Below, one piece after another: positions 1 to 6,371 of a stretch of 10,127 nt of DNA (its first letter is position 1; every line of letters begins with the position of its first letter). The notes beneath the pieces are model-generated. The model ran no database searches. It was not told the DNA's origin and saw only the letters and a program-made list of their open reading frames with translations. Location of the stretch: positions 1-10,127 of the forward strand of contig JAJPZD010000257.1 in the NCBI GenBank assembly GCA_021204605.1. The letters are read 5' to 3'. The DNA is from Prevotella sp. GTDB lineage: Bacteria; Bacteroidota; Bacteroidia; Bacteroidales; Bacteroidaceae. A program made the position numbers and the translations under genes.

Positions 1-146
1 CTCTTTGAAGATAATCTTTGAATCGCAATAGGGTGACGCATTGACGAAGTCAGGAAATCTCACCAATTCGGGGCTAATTTTGTCAAATCGTGCCTAATTC
101 GGTCAAATTCGTGGTAATTCGGGGAAAATTCGTCTAATTTGGCACA
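1..146. repeat. Intergenic AT-rich array of degenerate AATTCG units, about 10 bp pitch
   Basis: No supported gene lies here. Within it, 65-145 holds eight degenerate units beginning with AATT or AAT at about 65, 76, 86, 96, 106, 116, 127 and 136, so the steps are 11, 10, 10, 10, 10, 11 and 9 bp. Units read like AATTCGGGGCT, AATTCGGTCA, AATTCGTGGT and AATTCGGGGA. The array begins directly after the stop codon of the WbqC-family gene. I see no stem-loop in it that would act as a conventional terminator. A separate short direct repeat, TCTTTGAA, occurs at 2-9 and 15-22. Similar AATTCGTG-like strings are, to my recollection, common between genes in Bacteroidales, but their role is not known to me. 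Confidence 0.6.
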
Positions 147-788
147 TTAAAGATAAAAGATACTTTCATTTCCCATATTGAAAAGTAAATCGATAATGCT
201 GAGATTAGGAATAAAGCCGTGCTTATGTCCATAAACCTGATAATAGGGTTTGGGGGTGAATGTGGTGTCTTCTAAAGGATGTTTGGGGTGGATTGCCTCA
301 CGGAAGTCTGATATTTCTGATAAAGAACTGTCATAGGCAGGAACAAACTTTGTCGTGGGTTCGATATGCGGTTTTATGTCGATTAAATCACAGATTTTCG
401 CACATATCTCCATATTGAAATCATATAGGAATGTCCATTTCCGCTCAAAAAATAGTCGGATGTCATCAGCGAGAAACTCAAAGAAAGGAGATTCTCCGTA
501 TGCGCTTTGCAGGGCGTTCCAATGACTATGTCGCCAGTTGCCGTGCTCGCTTATCCTCACGTCTTTCATCAAGCATTTAGAGAAATTGCCCATTTCATCG
601 CAAGCAGGGCGTTCTACCGGTACAGAGAGTGTTTGCGGTCCGTTTGCAGTCGCTATGATACAACGGTTGCGGAAAGTCTGCTTTATAAAACTGTCGTATG
701 CCTCCACTTTCACTAAGTCATAGCGGTTCAGTTTTTGATACCACTGTATAGGGGCGAAATAAGCGGAGGAGAGTAGGGCAGTGGACAT
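147..788 (-). CDS. WbqC-like family protein
   Basis: A 213-residue protein of the WbqC-like family, named after a gene found in O-antigen clusters; its biochemical activity is not established and I do not assign one. Recognisable blocks are YFAPIQWYQKL (10-20), the QTFRNRC...ATANGP...VPVE stretch (37-59), a block around HWNALQSAYGESPFFEF (89-105), and the C-terminal YYQVYGHKHGFIPNLSIIDL (182-201) followed by LLFNMG. There is no signal peptide or membrane segment, so it is probably cytosolic. Length is about normal for Bacteroidales members. The ATG at 788 puts the conserved YFAPIQ block near the N-terminus as expected. There is no clear Shine-Dalgarno. It lies 33 bp downstream of sufS with no terminator visible between, so read-through from the suf operon is likely. 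A functional link to Fe-S assembly would be inference only. Confidence 0.85.
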   Translation of the reverse strand: MSTALLSSAYFAPIQWYQKLNRYDLVKVEAYDSFIKQTFRNRCIIATANGPQTLSVPVERPACDEMGNFSKCLMKDVRISEHGNWRHSHWNALQSAYGESPFFEFLADDIRLFFERKWTFLYDFNMEICAKICDLIDIKPHIEPTTKFVPAYDSSLSEISDFREAIHPKHPLEDTTFTPKPYYQVYGHKHGFIPNLSIIDLLFNMGNESIFYL

Positions 789-821
789 GGCAGAATAATT
801 CTAAATGTCAATAACACCGTT

Positions 822-2036
822 TCAGAACATCTTACTGACGCGTTTTATTCCTTCTACAAGACTGTCTATTTCCTCTTTCGTGTTGTATAAGGCGAAAGAG
901 GCACGCACGGTGCCTTGTATTCCCAAACGTATCATAAGCGGTTGGGCGCAGTGATGACCGGTGCGCACGGCGATGCCGAGGCGGTCGAGCAAGGTGCCCA
1001 TGTCGAGGTGGTGGATGTTGCCGACAAGGAATGAGACAACGGCATCCTTGTTCTCTGCCTCACCGAAGATCCTGGTTCCATCGATGGTTCTCATTCGTTC
1101 CATGGCGTATGTAGTGAGATCTCTCTCATGCTGTGTGATATTCACCATGCCCAAAGAGTTGAGGTAGTCGATTGCCGTTGCCAGCCCGTGAGTAGCCACG
1201 TAGTCAGGTGTTCCCGCCTCGAACTTAAAAGGCAGGTGTTCAAAGACCGTCTTCTCAAAGCTGACACTCTCTATCATCTCGCCCCCTCCTTGGTAAGGAG
1301 GCAGCCTGTCGAGCATATCCTCCTTGCCATAGAGTACACCGATACCAGTCGGTCCGTACATCTTATGACCGCTGAAAGCATAAAAGTCGCAGTCCAAGTC
1401 CTGCATGTCAACCTTGAAATGCGGCACACTCTGTGCACCGTCAATCATTATCGGCACTCCATGCTCATGGGCAATGCATATCATCTCTTTCACGGGATTC
1501 ACCGTTCCCAAGGTGTTGCTTACATGTGTGACGCTTACGATTTTAGTTCTTTTGGTGAACAGTTTGCAGTATTCGTCTATCAGCAACTCGCCCTTGTCGT
1601 TCATCGGGATGACACGGATTGAGATACCTTTCTTTGCCGCCAATATCTGCCAAGGCACTATGTTGGAGTGGTGCTCCATTACGGAAACAATCACCTCGTC
1701 ACCCTCGTGCATGAACTCCTCACAGAAAGATGAAGCCACGAGGTTAAGGCTCTCTGTCGTTCCCCGTGTGAACACTATCTCGTTGACAGACCTTGCATTG
1801 ATGAATGCCCGCACTTTCTCACGAGCCTGCTCATGGAGGTCGGTAGCCTGTTGTGACAGGTAATGTACCCCCCTGTGGACATTTGCGTTGACATTGTAAT
1901 ACTCATCGGTGATGGCATCGACAACCTGTCTCGGCTTCTGCGTTGTGGCGGCATTGTCAAGGTATATCAAAGGACGGTCGTACACCGTGCGACTGAGAAT
2001 TGGAAAATCGTTGCGTATCTTGTTGATGTCGTACAT
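822..2036 (-). CDS. sufS: Cysteine desulfurase SufS (group II)
   Basis: PLP-dependent cysteine desulfurase that takes sulfur from L-cysteine as a persulfide for the SufBCD scaffold; cytosolic. I chose the ATG at 2036 (404 residues, MYDINKIRNDFPIL), which matches the usual SufS length and N-terminus. An in-frame GTG at 2060 would add eight residues without family support. In ATG numbering, LDNAATT lies near 26-32, the MEHHSN block holds the PLP-stacking histidine near 122, DGAQS follows near 199-203, the PLP lysine is K225 in SGHKMYGP, and the catalytic cysteine is C363 in RTGHHCAQP. These agree closely with E. coli SufS K226 and C364. The short TGHHCAQP loop marks a SufS/group II enzyme rather than IscS. 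Such enzymes normally need SufE or SufU, and neither is encoded here. It is the last suf gene, starting 67 bp after the sufD stop. Confidence 0.96.
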   Translation of the reverse strand: MYDINKIRNDFPILSRTVYDRPLIYLDNAATTQKPRQVVDAITDEYYNVNANVHRGVHYLSQQATDLHEQAREKVRAFINARSVNEIVFTRGTTESLNLVASSFCEEFMHEGDEVIVSVMEHHSNIVPWQILAAKKGISIRVIPMNDKGELLIDEYCKLFTKRTKIVSVTHVSNTLGTVNPVKEMICIAHEHGVPIMIDGAQSVPHFKVDMQDLDCDFYAFSGHKMYGPTGIGVLYGKEDMLDRLPPYQGGGEMIESVSFEKTVFEHLPFKFEAGTPDYVATHGLATAIDYLNSLGMVNITQHERDLTTYAMERMRTIDGTRIFGEAENKDAVVSFLVGNIHHLDMGTLLDRLGIAVRTGHHCAQPLMIRLGIQGTVRASFALYNTKEEIDSLVEGIKRVSKMF

Positions 2037-2103
2037 ATCAAAAGTTGTATAGTGTTTCACTATCGGTGAAATGACTGATTTATAGAATTAAAAGGATTTC
2101 TTT

Positions 2104-3450
2104 TTAATGGCAGAGCTTGCAACCAGAGCATTTGCTCAGTTCTCCCCTGAACCGTTTCTCTACAAGGTAATGCAGACGATCACGCAAAGGGGACAGTTTT
2201 ATGCCGTCAACAACCTCATTGATGAAGGCAAATTCCAGAAGCAGTTTCGCCTCTTTCATGCTGATGCCACGCTGCCGCATATAGAACAGGGCTGCATCGT
2301 TGAGTTGACCCACCGAACTGCCATGCGCACATTTCACGTCATCGGCATAGATCTCAAGCATTGGCTGTGTAAACATACGAGCTTCCTTGGTAGCACACAG
2401 GTTCTGGTTGGACTCTTGCGATACGGTCTTTTGCGCACCGTGACGGACAAGTACCTTACCGGCGAATGCACCTACCGCCTTGTCATTGAGCACGTATTTA
2501 TACAGTTCCTTGCTTGAGCAATGCCCTACTTTATGGTCAATGAGCGTGTTGTTGTCAACGTGTTGCTCTTTGTCGGCTATTACACAACCGGAGAGGTTAC
2601 ATTCCGCGCCCTCGCCACTGAATACGAGGTCGGTACGGTTGCGTGTTGTTCCATTGTGCAATGTTATTATGTTGTGGTTGACACTACTGTTAGCCTGCTG
2701 GTCGATGAACAGATTGCTTACCCGTACGTTCTTCGCATGAGTCTCCTCAAGACAATATAGGTCAAGACAGGCATTGTCGCCTACGTAAGCCTCTATTACC
2801 TGTGTTGTGAGGAAATGGCGGTTATCGGCGGCATGGTCGCAGAACAGCAGTTTTATCTCCGCGCCCTCCTCAACGATGATAAGCACTCTCCTATTCACCA
2901 TCAAATCGACATCAGAGCGCAGGATGTTTATCACCTGAATGGCTTTATCCACTATTACCCCTTTCGGAACATATACAAGCAGTCCGTCCTGTGCCAACAT
3001 GGTGTTGAGGGCCGTTATCCCATCTTCCTCTATGTTAGCGATTTTTGCATAATAATTCCCGATGAAAAGGGGATTTTCTGCCGCTATATTACTCAGAGAA
3101 TTTATAATCACCCCTTTCGGCAATGCCTGTCCCTTCGGCTTTATCTTGGTATAGAAACTATCGTTCACCATGAAATAAAGAGCGGTACTCAGATTAGGTA
3201 CGTCACACTTGAAAGCATCGTAGGGGTTGACGGGTATCTCCAATCGGTTCAGGTTGAGGCCATAGTTCGGCTCAAACAGTTTTGGTATGTCGGTATATTT
3301 GTATCTCTCAACCTTTTTCGTAGGGAACCCAAGACGCTTGAAACTCTCAAACGCCGTATCACGTACTGCGTTCATAGGCACACAACCGTGCTTGAATATC
3401 ATATCCCGGCACTGTTCGTATAGGTCGATATATTGTTTCTCTGTCTGCAT
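2104..3450 (-). CDS. sufD: Fe-S cluster assembly scaffold subunit SufD
   Basis: Partner of SufB in the SufBC2D scaffold; E. coli SufD is needed for iron entry. The C-terminal SufB/SufD beta-helix core is clear, including FAGKVLV, and KCAHGSS followed by QLNDAALFYMRQRGI. With the ATG at 3450 (448 residues), C374 and H376 of KCAHG correspond by eye to E. coli SufD C358 and H360. The N-terminal block FPTKKVERYKYTDI is typical of SufD. An upstream in-frame TTG at 3456 would overlap the sufC stop by 4 nt and has a GGAGG 7 nt before it, so the start is uncertain by two codons. I prefer ATG because family members start at this point. The protein ends in KCSGCKLCH, a CxxCxxCH tail that I know to be absent from E. 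coli SufD. It sits between sufC and sufS, all on one strand. Confidence 0.95.
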   Translation of the reverse strand: MQTEKQYIDLYEQCRDMIFKHGCVPMNAVRDTAFESFKRLGFPTKKVERYKYTDIPKLFEPNYGLNLNRLEIPVNPYDAFKCDVPNLSTALYFMVNDSFYTKIKPKGQALPKGVIINSLSNIAAENPLFIGNYYAKIANIEEDGITALNTMLAQDGLLVYVPKGVIVDKAIQVINILRSDVDLMVNRRVLIIVEEGAEIKLLFCDHAADNRHFLTTQVIEAYVGDNACLDLYCLEETHAKNVRVSNLFIDQQANSSVNHNIITLHNGTTRNRTDLVFSGEGAECNLSGCVIADKEQHVDNNTLIDHKVGHCSSKELYKYVLNDKAVGAFAGKVLVRHGAQKTVSQESNQNLCATKEARMFTQPMLEIYADDVKCAHGSSVGQLNDAALFYMRQRGISMKEAKLLLEFAFINEVVDGIKLSPLRDRLHYLVEKRFRGELSKCSGCKLCH

Positions 3451-3452
3451 AG

Positions 3453-4205
3453 TCAATTGGCAACCTCCGCCTTTATCCAGTCATAGCCTTTTTCCTCTAT
3501 CTCACGGGCGAGCTCCGGGCCGGCAGTCTTTACAATCCTGCCATCGTACAGCACGTGTATCACGTCAGGCTTTATGATGTCAAGGAGACGGTCGTAATGT
3601 GTGATTACGATGTAACTCGTGTCCGGCGTTTTCAACTTGTTGACACCCTCGGCGACAATGCGCAATGCATCAACATCAAGGCCAGAGTCGGTCTCGTCGA
3701 GTATCGACAGCTTCGGCTCTAACATCGCCATCTGGAATATCTCGTTGCGTTTTTTCTCACCGCCACTAAACCCCTCGTTTACGGAGCGGTTGGCGAGTTT
3801 GGTATCAAGATCTACGATTTTCCTCTTCTCACGCATCAGTTTCAGGAACTCGGCGGCATTGAGGGGTGTCTTTCCCTCATATTTCCGTTTTTCGTTTATG
3901 GCGGCACGCATGAAATTGTTCATTGACACGCCGGGAATTTCCACAGGGTATTGGAATGATAGGAACAGGCCTTCGTGGGAGCGGTCCTCCGGTTTCATCT
4001 CAAGCAGGTTCTTGCCGTTGAAGACCACCGTTCCGCTTGTCACCTCATAGAGAGGATTGCCCACAAGTACGGCACTCAACGTTGACTTCCCCGACCCGTT
4101 AGGTCCCATAATGGCGTGTGTCTCACCGTCCTTTATGGTGAGGTTGATACCTTTCAATATTTCCTTGTCGCCTATTTTAGCGTGAAGATCTCTGACTTCT
4201 AACAT
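3453..4205 (-). CDS. sufC: Fe-S cluster assembly ATPase SufC
   Basis: ABC-type ATPase of the SufBC2D complex; its ATP-driven dimerisation reshapes the SufB-SufD pair during cluster assembly. It is soluble and has no membrane segment. All ATPase motifs are intact in this 250-residue protein: Walker A GPNGSGKST (34-42), Q-loop Q85 in SFQYP, signature FSGGEKKR (146-153), Walker B ending LSILDE with catalytic E171, D-loop SGLD (174-177) and H-loop H203 in ITHYD. The FSGGEKKR signature and the ETDSGLD sequence are characteristic of SufC. Length is normal for the family. The ATG at 4205 lies 25 bp after the sufB stop, and its TGA stop is followed two bases later by the sufD ATG, so sufC and sufD are probably translationally coupled. 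Confidence 0.97.
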   Translation of the reverse strand: MLEVRDLHAKIGDKEILKGINLTIKDGETHAIMGPNGSGKSTLSAVLVGNPLYEVTSGTVVFNGKNLLEMKPEDRSHEGLFLSFQYPVEIPGVSMNNFMRAAINEKRKYEGKTPLNAAEFLKLMREKRKIVDLDTKLANRSVNEGFSGGEKKRNEIFQMAMLEPKLSILDETDSGLDVDALRIVAEGVNKLKTPDTSYIVITHYDRLLDIIKPDVIHVLYDGRIVKTAGPELAREIEEKGYDWIKAEVAN

Positions 4206-4230
4206 ATCTTGTTTCTAATTCGTTTTGTTA

Positions 4231-5688
4231 TTAACCTACCGTTCCTTCCAATGATACCGAAAGGAGTTTTTGGGCTTCGACGGCAAACTCCATGGGCAGT
4301 TTGTTGAGCACATCCTTGGCATAGCCGTTTACTATCAGTCCCACCGCCTGTTCTATAGGTATTCCCCTCTGGTTGCAGTAGAACAGTTGGTCCTCGCTGA
4401 TTTTACTCGTTGTCGCCTCGTGCTCCACTATTGCGGTGTCGTTGTGGATATCCATGTATGGGAAAGTGTGTGCCCCACAGTCGCTGCCAAGCAAAAGACT
4501 GTCGCACGAGCTGTAATTACGAGCATTGTCGGCATTCGCCCCCACACGCACCAGACCGCGATACGAGTTCTGGCTGCGTCCCGCACTTATTCCCTTGCTG
4601 ATTATCGTGCTTTTCGTGTTCTTGCCGAGGTGTATCATCTTCGTTCCCGTGTCTGCTTCCTGGTAGTGGTTGGTTACGGCGACGGAATAAAACTCTGCCT
4701 GTGAGTTGTCGCCACGCAATATACATGAGGGGTATTTCCACGTTATCGCCGACCCTGTCTCCACCTGCGTCCACGACAGTTTTGAGTTGTTGCCACGAAG
4801 CTCACCCCGTTTTGTCACAAGGTTGAACACGCCTCCCTTGCCGTTTTCGTCGCCAGGATACCAGTTTTGCACTGTTGAGTATTTCACCTCTGCATTGTTC
4901 TTTACGATAATCTCCACAATAGCGGCATGCAGTTGGTTCTCATCCCTCATCGGTGCGGTACAGCCCTCCAAGTAGGAGACATACGACTCGTCCTCTGCCA
5001 CAATGAGCGTTCTCTCAAACTGTCCCGTGTTCCTTGCGTTGATGCGGAAATAAGAACTGAGTTCCATAGGGCTGCGCACACCTTTCGGGATGTAAACGAA
5101 TGAGCCGTCACTGAATACGGCGCTGTTTAGTGCGGCGAAGAAATTGTCCCGGTATGGAACCACCGTTCCCAAGTATTCCCTTACGAGGTCAGGATGGTTT
5201 TTTATGGCCTCACCGATGGAACAGAATATTATTCCCTTTTCAGCGAGTTTGTCCTTGTATGTTGTCTTTACCGATACGGAGTCCATGATGGCGTCAACGG
5301 CTGTCTGACCACTGAGTATCAGTCGTTCTTCAAGAGGAATACCGAGTTTCTCGAAGGTTTTCATCATCTCCGGGTCGATCTCTTTCTTCTTGCGAGACTT
5401 CTTTTTCGCCATCGGGTCGGCATAATAGGAAATGGCCTGATAGTCGATGTCGGGCAGGTTGATATGTCCCCAAGAAGGATGTTTCAGCGTTTGCCAGTAG
5501 TTGAAGGCTTTCAAGCGGAAATCGAGCAACCACTCCGGTTCTTCTTTTTTTGCTGAGATAAGTCGCACGACATCCTCGTTCAGTCCCACATCTATGATGT
5601 CTGTATGCACATCGGTGGTGAAGCCGAATTCGTATTTCTGTTCCGCTACCTGTTTGACGAACTTGTTGCCGTTGTCTTTATTATCCAT
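4231..5688 (-). CDS. sufB: Fe-S cluster assembly scaffold subunit SufB
   Basis: Core scaffold of the SufBC2D complex on which the nascent Fe-S cluster forms using sulfur delivered from SufS. The protein has 485 residues, normal for SufB. Typical blocks are WLLDFRLKA (53-61), FSDGSFVYIPKGV (192-204), YLEGCTAP (239-246), and the C-terminal core SSCDSLLLG, then CGAHTFPY, EHEATTSKI and EDQLFYCNQRGI. C395 in SSCDS and E424 in HEATTSK correspond to E. coli SufB C405 and E434, both with an offset of 10, so the residues needed for sulfur transfer and cluster formation are kept. A lysine/arginine-rich stretch KKKSRKKK (95-102) lies in the less conserved N-terminal part. It is the first gene of the operon, with a Bacteroidetes-type promoter about 50-80 bp upstream and a purine-rich AAAAAGAG just before the ATG. 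Confidence 0.97.
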   Translation of the reverse strand: MDNKDNGNKFVKQVAEQKYEFGFTTDVHTDIIDVGLNEDVVRLISAKKEEPEWLLDFRLKAFNYWQTLKHPSWGHINLPDIDYQAISYYADPMAKKKSRKKKEIDPEMMKTFEKLGIPLEERLILSGQTAVDAIMDSVSVKTTYKDKLAEKGIIFCSIGEAIKNHPDLVREYLGTVVPYRDNFFAALNSAVFSDGSFVYIPKGVRSPMELSSYFRINARNTGQFERTLIVAEDESYVSYLEGCTAPMRDENQLHAAIVEIIVKNNAEVKYSTVQNWYPGDENGKGGVFNLVTKRGELRGNNSKLSWTQVETGSAITWKYPSCILRGDNSQAEFYSVAVTNHYQEADTGTKMIHLGKNTKSTIISKGISAGRSQNSYRGLVRVGANADNARNYSSCDSLLLGSDCGAHTFPYMDIHNDTAIVEHEATTSKISEDQLFYCNQRGIPIEQAVGLIVNGYAKDVLNKLPMEFAVEAQKLLSVSLEGTVG

Positions 5689-5736
5689 CTCTTTTTATCA
5701 GTTTTCAGTATAACCTTCTGCTTTCTAAAAGGTTTG

Positions 5737-5767
5737 CAAATTTACGAAATATGGGGGTAAGAGCAAA
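5737..5767 (-). promoter_or_regulatory. Predicted promoter of the suf operon
   Basis: On the minus strand a TTTG (5767-5764) is followed after 19 bp by TAAATTTG (5744-5737). This matches the Bacteroidetes primary-sigma consensus of TTTG, 19-21 bp, TAnnTTTG at every defined base. Transcription would start near 5730, giving a leader of roughly 40 nt before the sufB ATG at 5688. No regulator gene of the IscR or SufR type is in the window. Confidence 0.75.
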
Positions 5768-5845
5768 GGATTTGGTAAAAATGTTACAGCACCTACCCTG
5801 TATTGTAATCAATAAACGGCCGCATATAAACAGGCTGTTTTTCCA

Positions 5846-5884
5846 CGAAAAAGAACTGTTACCTAAAATAAGGCAACAGTTCTT
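5846..5884 (-). terminator. Rho-independent terminator of rpsT
   Basis: A perfect 10 bp inverted repeat, AAGAACTGTT (5851-5860) and AACAGTTCTT (5875-5884), with a 14-nt interior in which CCT and AGG can also pair. Read on the minus strand the stem runs straight into five Ts (TTCTTTTTCG) near 5847-5852. It begins 28 bp after the rpsT stop codon and lies upstream of the suf promoter, so it would separate the tRNA-rpsT transcript from suf. Confidence 0.8.
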
Positions 5885-5911
5885 AGTTTTCTATGCGTAG
5901 CCAATAAATCC

Positions 5912-6166
5912 TTACGCTAACTTGTTGATGTGGCAGGCGAGGCCTGATTTCAGGTTCGCAGCCTTGTTTTTATGGATAATATTGGTCTTTGCCAATTTGT
6001 CAAGCATTTTCTGTACACTTGGATAGAGTTTCAAAGCCTCCTCCTTGTCCGTCAGTGCACGCAACTTGCGGACGGCGTTACGCATTGTCTTTGCATAATA
6101 CTTGTTGTGCTGCGTTCTCGTCTTTGTCTGACGGATTCTCTTGAATGATGATTTGTGATTTGCCAT
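5912..6166 (-). CDS. rpsT: 30S ribosomal protein S20
   Basis: An 84-residue, strongly basic helical protein that binds 16S rRNA in the lower body of the small subunit. The N-terminus MANHKSSFKRIRQTKTRTQ is the classic S20 beginning (short basic N-terminus followed by the N-K-Y-Y-A-K and MRNAVRKL helix), and the C-terminal half HKNKAANLKSGL is also typical. Length agrees with the family. The ATG at 6166 is unambiguous. It starts 30 bp downstream of the tRNA-Glu gene on the same strand, with no promoter-like CAAAnnTA (plus-strand view) in that gap, so it probably shares the tRNA transcript. A strong hairpin terminator follows it. Confidence 0.96.
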   Translation of the reverse strand: MANHKSSFKRIRQTKTRTQHNKYYAKTMRNAVRKLRALTDKEEALKLYPSVQKMLDKLAKTNIIHKNKAANLKSGLACHINKLA

Positions 6167-6196
6167 CTTTCTGTATCGTTTTCTTGTTATTTTTCG

Positions 6197-6268
6197 TAGT
6201 CCCTAGGAGAGTCGAACTCCTCTTTAGAGAATGAAAATCTCTCGTCCTAGCCGATAGACGAAGGGACC
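6197..6268 (-). tRNA. tRNA-Glu (anticodon UUC)
   Basis: A 72-nt cloverleaf folds by hand. The acceptor stem is GGTCCCT with AGGGACT, positions 8-9 are TC, and the D stem GTCT pairs with GGAC. The anticodon stem is AGAGA/TCTCT around loop TTTTCAT, giving anticodon TTC at 6235-6233. The variable loop is four nt (AAAG), the T stem AGGAG/CTCCT encloses TTCGACT, and the discriminator is A. The CCA end is not encoded (the next bases are CGA), so it would be added enzymatically. U11-A24, U13-G22, A46 and the missing base 47 agree with glutamate-tRNA identity elements known from E. coli. The first acceptor pair comes out as G1-U72, which is unusual. Confidence 0.93.
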
Positions 6269-6287
6269 TTGAGGAAATTTCGCGGTG

Positions 6288-6319
6288 CAAAGGTATAGGT
6301 TTTATTTATTATAGCCAAA
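6288..6319 (-). promoter_or_regulatory. Predicted promoter of tRNA-Glu and rpsT
   Basis: On the minus strand TTTG (6319-6316) is followed after 20 bp by TACCTTTG (6295-6288), a full match to the Bacteroidetes TTTG, 19-21 bp, TAnnTTTG consensus. The start site would fall near 6281, about a dozen bases before the tRNA 5' end at 6268. This fits a strong stable-RNA promoter. Confidence 0.75.
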
Positions 6320-6334
6320 CTTTTATTTGACTTT

Positions 6335-6366
6335 TTTCCATAGTCAATGTTTTTTGAGTATTTTTG
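6335..6366 (+). promoter_or_regulatory. Possible recO promoter, immediately before the start codon
   Basis: TATTTTTG at 6359-6366 fits the TAnnTTTG -7 element. The -33 is only a partial match (TTTC at 6335-6338, 20 bp spacer); the nearest perfect TTTG, at 6326-6329, is 29 bp away and too far. The -7 element ends five bases before the recO ATG at 6372, so the transcript would start at or next to the ATG. Confidence 0.4.
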
Positions 6367-6371
6367 CAACT

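Noticed and set aside
1..41. Minus-strand frame opening with ATG at 41 (MRHPIAIQRLSSK) and running off the left edge
   Set aside because: Only 13 codons are visible, with no ribosome-binding site, promoter motif or recognisable family sequence, so it cannot be told from chance. It could be the start of the next gene if the sequence to the left stays open.
792..802. AGAATAATTCT between sufS and the WbqC-family gene as a terminator
   Set aside because: Five AT-rich pairs with a one-base centre cannot form a stable hairpin, and no T-run follows.
924..931. TACGTTTG on the minus strand inside sufS, matching the -7 element, as a promoter for the WbqC-family gene
   Set aside because: There is no TTTG 19-21 bp upstream, and an eight-base motif with two free positions is expected by chance at this frequency.
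1128..1622. 164-codon plus-strand frame opposite sufS
   Set aside because: It overlaps the conserved SufS core on the other strand and shows no family features.
2815..3423. 202-codon open frame on the plus strand opposite sufD
   Set aside because: It lies wholly inside sufD, resembles no protein I know, and has no promoter or start context; it is a shadow of the real gene.
5828..5850. AAACAGGCTGTTT and TTTTCCACGAAAA as additional hairpins next to the rpsT terminator
   Set aside because: The first has too small a loop and the second only five weak pairs; the 10-bp hairpin at 5851-5884 explains termination better.
6197..6268. tRNA-Glu as an integration site, or as donor for the DUF2156 aminoacyl-transferase-like protein
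   Set aside because: No integrase, no duplicated tRNA 3' end and no foreign genes flank it; linking it to the DUF2156 gene would rest only on sharing a window, with recO in between.
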